From: Kitagawia praeruptora
Lineage: Eukaryota > Streptophyta > Magnoliopsida > Apiales > Apiaceae
Assembly: GCA_037693485.1 (NCBI GenBank)
Contig: CM075346.1
Span: 54,555,001-54,619,000, forward strand
DNA length: 64,000 bases
Direction: 5' to 3'
Shown here: positions 53,506 through 61,291 of the stretch, piece by piece
Position numbering within the stretch: position 1 is the first letter of the stretch
Layout of the letters: each line of letters begins with the position of its first letter
Translations under genes and position numbers: made by a program
The notes under the pieces: generated by a model
Told to the model about the DNA's origin: nothing
Seen by the model: the letters and a program-made list of their open reading frames with translations, nothing else
Databases searched by the model: none

Positions 53506-53665
53506 ACTAGCTTAGCTAGGTTTTATGTTGTCCTGCTTAGTTGCTTAACAGTTGAGCTAGTTCTGCTGGCCAGCTGTTATGGTTGATTGTTGATTTCGCG
53601 GGGTATGCCCCTAGATTTGTTTCAGTTGTTCCTTTTTGGTATAAAATTTTAATTAGCAAAAAAAA

Positions 53666-53700
53666 AATATGTATAACATTTAACATCTAAAATTCCAACA
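53666..53700 (-). repeat. Copia 5' LTR, outer end
   Basis: Reads on the minus strand TGTTGGAATTTTAGATG, a classic copia LTR start. The bases 53701-53705 next to it are the presumed 5-bp target duplication, immediately followed by LINE-C's first bases. Confidence 0.85.
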
Positions 53701-53914
53701 TAGGATGAGAGTCCTAGAGAGAGAAGCTCCTCCTTCTTTCTAAAACACAAAACCCTAGCCAGCCGCCAAATTTAAAACTTCAGATCTAATCTCTTACACA
53801 CTTTCCTCATCATAAATTCCATATTCCCCTCATTTACTCCACCTTCTCTTGTTCCCCAAACCTAAACACCATATTTCTTATACCTATTTTTTTAAATTTT
53901 CGGTCAGTACTCCC

Positions 53915-55095
53915 ATGGTGAGTCAAAATTCGAATTGCGACTCTGAATCTGGCCTACCTGGCTATATGCAGGATATGGAGGATGATAAGTTTCAGGAAAT
54001 GCTTGCACGAAGAGAAGTTGAGGATTTTCCAGCTCTAGTAGTGCCTAATGCTCTGGAGGGAGGTGTCTCAGCTGAGAAGATAAGTGAGATATCCTCTGGC
54101 GAGGATGAAGCTTCTTATGAGATCGCTAGAGATGTGAAAGAGAGAGAAACGATCCACATGGTAGCAAAGGGTGTGGCAGCGAACAACAAATATGAAAGAG
54201 AGGACCTTATAAAGCTCCGAAACCAAATGATGGATATTCATAGCTTTCTTGCCAAGAAGGGCTTTTCGGTGAGTGAAGTTGAAAAAGAAATTTTGAAAGA
54301 TAAAGAGAGGTTTAATGCAGGGTTAGTTAGCCCAGTGCGTTTCATTGATGGTAGAGATGAGATGGGCCTTCCCATTTTTTCAAACAAGGAAATACCTAAG
54401 AACCTAGATGCCAACGAGAAGGGGGCGGGAGTGGTTAAGGGAATCCTAAAGAATGTTAATTCTGGGGGTTTGGAAAGGGGCGAAAGCTCGAAGAGTATGC
54501 AGGAACCTATTGCAGACAAAGTAAACAATGACACCACCAAAAATGGGGACCGAAATGAGAAGACTAAAATGGGGACCAAAGGAACTAAATCCTTGTCATC
54601 AGTGCTAAGAACGGCCCCTGGACCTTTCAAAGAACTGAAATTTGACTATGTCCCTCCAATTGCAGGCTCAGATGTTGTATCCCCCCCCAGAGGATGTTCT
54701 TTAGAAAGGTGCGGAAAAATTCAAATGTTGCATTGTGGGTCAATTTACCAAAGGAACTTTACCATTTAAGATAGTAAAGGAGGTGGCATTTTCAGCCTGG
54801 AGGAAGGGCCTCACCATGGTCTCTCAGCGAAATGAATCTACATACGTTTTTAGGTTCAACTCTACCAATGAGAAAAACGCAGTTTTAACCAAAGGTGGTA
54901 TTTCGATAAAAGGCCTCTGGTTCTAACTGATTGGGGTTTTACTGTGTGTTCAGAACCAATTACCTCAATGCCATTGTGGGTTAAATTGGCCAACCTACCA
55001 GATTGCTACTGGACACAGGAGGGTCTTAGTCGTGTTGCTAGTGTCATTGGCAAGCCCTTGGGGGCTGATGCCCTCACTTCTGAGCTAGAAATCTT
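53915..55095 (+). pseudogene. LINE-C ORF1, N-terminal and DUF4283-like part
   Basis: ATG 53915 (MVSQNSNCDSESG). Acidic N-terminus, then RNQMMDIHSFLAKKGFSVSEVE. A C8 run near 54681 shifts the frame; the DUF4283-like domain follows: QFTKGTLPFKIVKEVAFSAW, STYVFRFNS, a stop after GLWF, then TSMPLWVKLANLPDCYWTQE. Established knowledge: this is the nucleic-acid-binding ORF1 of plant L1s. Cut by LT24. Confidence 0.85.
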
Positions 55096-56800
55096 TTTTT
55101 TTTTTTTGCTAATTAAAATTTTATACCAAAAGGAACAACTGATACAAATCTAGGGGTATACCCCGCGAAATCAACAGCCGACAAACAAAGTCAAAACATT
55201 ACAATGTCATTAGACAGTCAACATTAAACGAGAAATCTTAAAATAAACTAAACAGCCTGAGAATTTATGAAAGTCCCTGGTTCACACCCCAGGGTCTCCT
55301 ACCAAGGCTGCATCCTAAAATCTCCATCCATGTCAAAAACTATGCAGCTGCATGAATGCATACCATCATTACCAGCATCCGAGCCTACCCTGAATCCAGA
55401 ATCCAGGCCTGAAATGTGCACAATGTAAGTCACAACAGAGCACCAGCCATTACAACAAATTACAATACTTCCAACCCGCAAGTTGGACCACACTAGCGCT
55501 CTATCCAGCCCTTTTACAGTAATGACATTATACCCTGCATTTAATCTATGCTGATTCCCATCAGTAACACCAATTAGACAAGAGGTCACAACAATCTCCT
55601 TTGCTTGAGAAATAAATCTACAGACCATTCTCACATCGAGCCAAGCAATAGGCAGACCATCAATCATCAACGTTGGCACGGAACCAGCACGTTCCCTGTC
55701 AAACCCATTCGAGACAATGAAATTGTACCCATTCGAAACACAAGCAGCGGGGACCTCATATCTGCACTCAAAAGAGTCAGAAACCCTTTCCTTAGCCATT
55801 GCACCATACTTCTCGAAGCACCGCATTCTACTCATCAACCAGAATTCTGTTCGAATGCAAACTGAACAACCTCCAACCATTCGAGAGTTTGCATCATTAC
55901 TAGCGACTGCAAGAAGATCACCACCACATTGGCTTAATAAAATTCCCTCAACCACAATTCTTCTTACAAGGTCTGCCACCAACCCTGAAATGACTCCATC
56001 ATCCTCTGAATCCACATCATTCGTGTAGATTAAATTTCCCGAGACAGGACCCAAGACGTCCCCCAAATTCACAGAATCCGCCATCCTTTCGTCATTTGAG
56101 ATTTGCTTTCCTCCAATTAACCCAGTAGCATTTGGGTTAGGGTTTGGGGAACCCTCGACATTCAAAGAGGGGTTCGGGAAACCAACAATTTGGGTCTTAA
56201 CCTCCTCAACATCATCCATAGCAATAACAGATCTCGGATTCTCAAAATCCGATAACTCAATCAATGGATCAACTCCTACTTCATGTAGACTGAAAGATTT
56301 CTTTTGAGAGAGAACCTTACCATCAGTTAAAAGATGCTTGACCCGGGTACGAGTGCAAGGATTCTCTGGAATCATCGTAACAAGGCGTTCAGCAAAGGAG
56401 ACCCGCGCGCCTTCCTTCTTGCCATCAATCTTTATGCTCGACCCTTCCAAATTCTTGGATCGAGTGTCAACAGAAGGTATCACCGATACCAAATCAACCG
56501 CAAACGAAACCCTTTTCGGGTTCGGAACTGAATCCAACCCTGCAAGGGCACTTTGTGAACACGCACGGAGAGGAATCTCCGTCACAAGGTTCTCCGAAAA
56601 AGAAACCCTCTTCGAACTCATAACAGGCCTAAAAAACTGATAAGAAATTTGGTGTTTAGGTGAGGGATTAGAGATGGAAATGGATTTACGAAGGTTGATT
56701 GTATAGATCTGATGAAAATATGTCCGAGAATTAGAGGCGGCTAATTAAGGGTTTCTAGAGAGAAGGAGGAGAATATCTCTCTAGACTCTCATTTTTTTGG
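55096..56800 (-). mobile_element. LT24: full-length satellite with intact ORF, in LINE-C ORF1
   Basis: Poly(T) 55094-55107; leader GAGAGTCT complement at 56783-56790. Exact 18-bp TSD TTCTGAGCTAGAAATCTT at 55078-55095 and 56801-56818. Extra 5' segment is only CC plus an A run. Leader of the LINE-C subtype. Confidence 0.95.
55299..56621 (-). CDS. LT24 ORF, 440 aa, RVxF repeats plus YTNDVD module and beta-type end
   Basis: ATG 56621 (MSSKRVSFSE). KRVSF at 4-8 and 36-40, RVSF at 73-76, in the frame PKRVSFAVDLVSVIP. Then an Asn/Pro-rich linker, NLIYTNDVDSEDDGVISGL (shared with alpha-type LT7 and LT14), and a Cys/Val-rich beta-type end (VGGCSVCIRTEFW, SNLRVGSIVICCNGWC). It is therefore a mosaic of modules found in both classes. 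Frame intact; function unknown. Confidence 0.75.
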   Translation of the reverse strand: MSSKRVSFSENLVTEIPLRACSQSALAGLDSVPNPKRVSFAVDLVSVIPSVDTRSKNLEGSSIKIDGKKEGARVSFAERLVTMIPENPCTRTRVKHLLTDGKVLSQKKSFSLHEVGVDPLIELSDFENPRSVIAMDDVEEVKTQIVGFPNPSLNVEGSPNPNPNATGLIGGKQISNDERMADSVNLGDVLGPVSGNLIYTNDVDSEDDGVISGLVADLVRRIVVEGILLSQCGGDLLAVASNDANSRMVGGCSVCIRTEFWLMSRMRCFEKYGAMAKERVSDSFECRYEVPAACVSNGYNFIVSNGFDRERAGSVPTLMIDGLPIAWLDVRMVCRFISQAKEIVVTSCLIGVTDGNQHRLNAGYNVITVKGLDRALVWSNLRVGSIVICCNGWCSVVTYIVHISGLDSGFRVGSDAGNDGMHSCSCIVFDMDGDFRMQPW

Positions 56801-56816
56801 TTCTGAGCTAGAAATC

Positions 56817-57477
56817 TTGCCATTTGCTAAAATGTGTGTGCAATATAAAGTGGGGGATCCCCTTCCGCCTATCCTAAAAGTGGTGGATCTGGATGGCTCT
56901 ATAGTGGAGATTAAAGTCACCTATATTAATAAGCCAATGGTGTGCACCCATTGTAAATCACTTGGTTATATCCTAAATGACCAAGTGACTCGAGAATGGA
57001 CTGCAGGGGGCTCTAAACCTACAAAAGTTGATCTAAATGAGCATCCAACGAATGGAAAAGGTAAGGATAAAGTGGAGCAACATGGCCAAGAAAAAGAAGT
57101 GAAAGCACAAAAGGTGGTGGTTGAACAAAAGGAAGTAGTTCTAAGAGAGGAGGTGAGTCAAACGGTGAGTGAAATGGCCAAAATGGCGCAGCCAAATTTT
57201 GCTGCAAACGAGGGTGGGAATATCCAAAGCCCCACAGTAGATACTATAGTAGAGGAAGTAGATCAGGGGTGGACTGAGGTTCGTTCGAAGAGGAAACCAG
57301 TGGCATCTCCAAGCATTTCTCCAGATGCTTCCACACCCCAGCAGTTTCAAAACATTGTGGTTGATGAGATAGATAAGAAGCATGGCTCTCGAACTCCAAA
57401 GCATATAAGAAAGTTAAAAGAGGGGGAAGGGGGGGACGAACCCCCTCCTCAAGGTCATAATGTCTCTTATGACTATT
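56817..57477 (+). pseudogene. LINE-C ORF1, C-terminal part
   Basis: Resumes in the DUF4283/zf-CCHC_4 region: FAKMCVQYKVGDPLPP, KPMVCTHCKSLGYILND. The knuckle is degenerate (expected His is Tyr and the last Cys is missing). Then the charged tail with VEEVDQGWTEVRSKRKP and SPSISPDAST, as in LINE-B. Confidence 0.85.
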
Positions 57478-57751
57478 TTTTGTTCTTACAACGTTAGAGG
57501 CCTCAATAATAAAGTTGGTTTTATTAGGGACTTTATTTCAAATAACAAATTGTCCCTGATAGGTCTTTTGGAAACTCATGTCCAAACTGACGTTGCTAGG
57601 ATTATCTCCCGGACTATTAATCCACGGTTTCAGTGGTGTTTTAATTATGATCATCATCCGGGAGGCCGTATTTGGCTGGGGTGGAACCCCTCTATTTGGA
57701 ATGTTTTGGTTATTGCTTCTTCTAGTCAGCATATCACATGCTCTGTCACTC
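57478..57751 (+). pseudogene. LINE-C ORF2 endonuclease, first part
   Basis: Starts near ATG 57460 (MSLMTIFCSYNVRGLNNK), with LLETHVQTDV. Cut by LT25 after ITCSVTL. Confidence 0.88.
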
Positions 57752-58800
57752 TTTTTTTTTTTGCTAATTAAAAATTTTATACCAAAAGAGGAACAACATA
57801 CACCATTTGGGGGCATACCCCTCAAATCATCAACCAGCAAATAGAGTTAACAGATTCAGCTGTTTACAATCAACAAAATAAGCAAACTATTTGCAAAGTA
57901 ACACAACCCTACAAACAGAAATCAAGAGTGGCCACCCCTAGTCAGACGCCATTTCTTCAGCCTGGTCCCCTTGATCTCCTCCATACATGTCCTGCCAGGT
58001 CTTGGCTGATCTCCCGTACGAAGACGGCAACGCTTAATCCTCATCTTAGTCCGTCGAGCTGTGACCTCCTTGTCCTCATCCATGCCTTTCTCGCCTTGAA
58101 ACTCTTTTTGGTTCGAGTCCTGCTTGGGATTCTCCTGCATATGTACAATCACATCTTCGACAAGACTAAACAGAGGCCCCAAATACTGCATGTTACCCTG
58201 AATTGACTCTTTTGTGCTGCTCCCCCCCACCCATAAATCCTTGGAAGGATCCTTGGATGGTTTTGCATCTTTACCTTTAGCAAGAGGGCTCTGCTTTGGC
58301 TCAGTCGATAGATCAATCCCCAAATCAATCAGGTAATCCCTCAATTGAATGGATCGGCAAATTAAGTCATGTAGCTCCACTTCCTGAAAACCTCTTAGAC
58401 CACGAGCAGAGGCACTGAATTCCCTATCATGAGACCCTTTAACCAAAGGGATTTCCTTACCTATCGAGCTAATGAACATCTTCAAATTTTCTAGATTACG
58501 CCTCGCTGCCACCAGCGCCTTCTTCTTCAACTCAGAGTTTAATAGGGTGTGGTCTAATAGCCCCGCTATCTCCACCTCCTCTTCCATGTCTTGAATAATC
58601 TGGTCATCCTCCCCAAGAACCAGGAGGGAGATTCCATTCTTTCGAATATAGGTCCCAAGTTGCTTAATGCAATTCAGAGCTATACCCAAGTCTCTCAAAA
58701 GCTGTATACCTGGTCTCCTTTGCAAGCTATTAATGAAATCTATATCACTCATGTCAACAGTCCCCCAAATCGTAGGCACTTCATGTCCACTCTGGACAAT
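57752..58800 (-). mobile_element. LT25: 5'-truncated alpha-type satellite in LINE-C
   Basis: Poly(T) 57752-57762; tail complement with GGGGCATACCCC and the GGGGG variant. Truncated inside its ORF at about 58800. Imperfect TSD CTCTGTCACTC versus GCTGTCTCTC (58801-58810). Confidence 0.8.
57922..58800 (-). CDS. LT25 alpha-type ORF, C-terminal part
   Basis: About 293 codons open from the truncation point to the stop at 57922. Repeated units: IVQSGHEVPTIWG, GTYIRKNGISLLVLGED, KMFISSIGKEIPLVKG, and RDYLIDLGIDLSTEP. Highly like LT19 to SHDREFSASARGLRG, then a Lys/Asp-rich C-terminus ending KKWRLTRGGHS, as in LT1. The 5' end is missing, so it cannot be expressed from its own leader. Confidence 0.7.
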   Translation of the reverse strand: MVQSGHEVPTIWGTVDMSDIDFINSLQRRPGIQLLRDLGIALNCIKQLGTYIRKNGISLLVLGEDDQIIQDMEEEVEIAGLLDHTLLNSELKKKALVAARRNLENLKMFISSIGKEIPLVKGSHDREFSASARGLRGFQEVELHDLICRSIQLRDYLIDLGIDLSTEPKQSPLAKGKDAKPSKDPSKDLWVGGSSTKESIQGNMQYLGPLFSLVEDVIVHMQENPKQDSNQKEFQGEKGMDEDKEVTARRTKMRIKRCRLRTGDQPRPGRTCMEEIKGTRLKKWRLTRGGHS

Positions 58801-59616
58801 GCTGTCTCTCATAATAACACAAACTTTGTTATCTCGTTTATGTATGGGTTTAATGAAGCGATTGATCGCAGGCCATTATGGAATGATTTGGCAGGGCTAG
58901 CAAATGGTTTGAATGATGAGGCCTGGGCCTTATGTGGTGACTTCAACTCTTGCATTAGCATTGATGAAAAGCAGGGAGGAGTTCTAGACTGGACTGCTGG
59001 AATGGATGAGTTCAAACAGTTTTTGCTTGCAAATGGTCTCACCGATCTTCGGTTTTCAGGACATTTCTTTACTTGGTGGGACAGCAATACTACACAGCCA
59101 AAGTTCAGAAAGTTGGACCGAGTGTTAGTTAACTCCAATTGGCATTCTTTGCTCCCTTGCTCTTCTGTGGAATTCATTTCTCGGGGTTTGTCTGATCATT
59201 GTCCTGCAATCACTTCGCTTGGAACTAGTTTCTCCTCCGGGGTGAAGCCTTTCCATTTTTTTAATCACCTCATTGAGAATCCTAATTTCTTGGAAACTGT
59301 GGTGGAAGCTTGGTCTGTGGAGGTAGAGGGAAACCCTTGGTTTATTTTTACCTCAAAGCTCAAAAATGTAAAGTTGGCTCTTAAGGGCCTAAACAAAAAG
59401 GTGGGGGATATCCACCAGTTAGTGATTTTATCTCGGGATGCTCTATCTCAGTTTCAGAGGGATATATGCCTGCCAACCCCACTGCTGCATATTTTGAAGA
59501 AGAAAAGGAGTTTATCGAGAACTATTCAGCAGCCTTAAGATTAGAGGAACAGTTATTAAAGCAGAAATCCAGGATACAGTGGTTAAAACTTGGTGATGGC
59601 AATAGTAAGTTTTTCA
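58801..59616 (+). pseudogene. LINE-C ORF2 endonuclease, second part
   Basis: Resumes NNTNFVISFMYGFNEAID, then ALCGDFNSCISIDEK, FFTWWDSNTTQPKFRKLDRVL, SDHCPAITSL. A frameshift near 59460 precedes MPANPTAAYFEEEKE and WLKLGDGNSKFF, where LT26 enters. RT missing. Confidence 0.9.
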
Positions 59617-61291
59617 TAAATCAAGAGCAAAAAAAAATGAGAGTCGGTTTTTCTCTCTAGCTTCTCTCTTCTTTCTCTCTCTAAAATCTAAACAATTTCT
59701 CCACTAGATCTAAATCAACCTACCTGAAATCATCTCTTTCTTTTCTCTCACCCAAATTTCTCTTCTTTGTTCGCTCAAATGTCTCGGGGAAGGGTTTCCT
59801 TTCTGGATGACTCGTTGTTGGATTCTGAGAGATCGAGTGTTTGCCCCTTTGTGGGTAACACTGATAGGGACGATGACTGCAAGTACGTGACGCAAACTCG
59901 GGAGGGGCTGGGTTTAAGCCCGAGTCTGAAAAAGGTTTCTTTCGCGAAGAATTTGGTGACATTGATACCATTGGAGCGGGGAAATCGAGTGAATGTTGCC
60001 CAGGGATCCCAAATGAGGGTGAAACTGGATAAGGATGAAGACTCGATCTTGGAATCTGGGAGATCTAGGGGTCGCCCATCTGTGGGTAACACTGATTTGA
60101 GAATGAATCCGAAGAGGGTATCTTTCTCACCGGAGGTTAGGGTTTTTTACCCGAATGAGCATGATGCCCTTTCTACTGAGTTGGCTAAGGGGAAACAGGT
60201 TGCAAGGAAGGTCACTTTCTCGCCGGAGGTGAGGGTTTATTACCCTTGTTCTCCTGTTACGGATGTGGAAGGTTGGATACCAAGTGATGATAATTTCTTT
60301 CTTGATTATATGCGAGGAGATGAAGCTCCTATGGAAGAATCGCAGGATGAGGATCATGTGTGTGATGATCATCCAGTCCGATTTATAGTTAATTCGGTTG
60401 TTACTCCGTTTGAAGGAGTAAATGTTGCTTGGCGCAAGCAGAGGCAGTCTGTTTGTGATAGAGACTCCTTTGGGTCTAAGGATTTCCGAAAGAAGATGGA
60501 TGTTGGTTGCTGTCCCAACACTGGGATGGATTCAAGAACTCGAAGCCCGCTCAACCCCCTTTTGGTTGAAGGTAACATCTTTTACTTTATGGGAAAGTTA
60601 GCTGGCACCAAAGATTTAGGTATTGATCCTCTGAATGTGCCTACTAAAATTTCGAATTTTATGGATTCGGTTTCTGCTAATGTTGTTAGTTATGAGGAAT
60701 TAGACGTTACTTCTAGTATGTTGACCAAAGACACAAGTGATCTGGTAAATCATTCGGGTGGTCCTATTGATACGGACTCTTCTATGGTTGTGAATGTTTG
60801 TGATGTGGACTCTTCTATGGTTTTGAATGCTTGGAATGGTGGTCCTAGTGGTACGGTTTCTTCTATGGATTCTGCCGTTAAGGCGGATGGTAGAAACTGC
60901 AGTTTGATCTTGGGAAGGCTTCCTCCTGATTTGGATACCACCTGTCATGGTACAAGTGGTGGTCTTCTTGAGAATCATGGGGTGGATTACTCTGCCGTTA
61001 AGGTTGTTGGTAAGGGTTCTGCTGAAAATTATAATGGTGTTATTGGTAATGGTTATACTGGTAATGTTGTAGGCAACGTTGTTGGTGGAATACCGCCATG
61101 GGAGCCTGATCTGCTGCGTTATAGCTCAGCGAATGTTATTGTTTTAGCAATTTCCAAGGATGCGGTTGAAGTTGGGGTGGGCGGGGGGCTTAGTCATTTA
61201 GAAAGGATTGGTGCCCCTGCCGTTTATGATTTCGAGATGGGATGTTTCTCAGGTTTCAAGCATTGTCTTGATGGAGTCAATAGAAGGTATT
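59617..61291 (+). mobile_element. LT26: satellite in LINE-C, cut by an LTR at 61292
   Basis: Leader GAGAGTCG 59639; about 20 extra bases (ATCAAGAGC plus an A run) precede it. The tail is beyond the LTR insertion and not in the window. Confidence 0.85.
59779..61291 (+). CDS. LT26 ORF, four RVxF repeats, open until LTR insertion
   Basis: ATG 59779 (MSRGRVSFLD), about 504 codons open. Core motifs at residues 4-8, 51-55 (KKVSF), 112-116 (KRVSF) and 143-147 (RKVTF). The last two are followed by EVRVFYP and EVRVYYP. FLDYMRGDEAPMEESQDEDHV matches LT18. A Ser/Asp/Val-rich repeated stretch (GPIDTDSSMVVNVCDVDSSMV) follows, then a Gly-rich part. Its C-terminus is lost to the LTR. Confidence 0.7.

Larger units (their letters stand above)
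47676..53665 (+). mobile_element. LT21: satellite in the copia LTR, carrying LT22 and LT23
   Basis: Leader GAGAGTCG 47700; poly(A) 53658-53667. TSD AATATGTATAA at 47665-47675 and 53666-53676. Its extra 5' segment AGGAGAGAAATTGAGAAT is shared with LT10. Own sequence: 47676-48884 and 52719-53665. Confidence 0.92.
1022..53700 (-). mobile_element. Ty1/copia retrotransposon, split into many pieces by nested insertions
   Basis: One minus-strand element read from right to left: 5' LTR (53700-53666 and 47675-46200), primer binding site, gag (46154-45751, resumes 34735-32856), protease/integrase (28953-27558), RNase H (16380-15720), 3' region (15719-15125), and an extra ORF (1602-1022). Insertions LT16, LT14 and LT21 have TSDs that join the copia pieces across them, so the pieces belong to one element. 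The reverse-transcriptase section between integrase and RNase H is absent. The 3' LTR is outside the window. The long LTR, extended gag and extra ORF resemble SIRE/Maximus-type copia elements; that lineage call is inference. Confidence 0.8.
53705..59616 (+). mobile_element. LINE-C: L1-type LINE with 5' leader, carrying LT24 and LT25
   Basis: Starts ATGAGAGTCC with leader CTCCTCCTTC, AAAACCCTAGCCAGCCGCC and a C-rich stretch, so the autonomous element and the satellites share leaders. ORF1 from 53915, endonuclease from about 57460 to 59540, then cut by LT26 in the KLGDGNSKFF region before RT. No RT or tail in the window. Confidence 0.9.
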
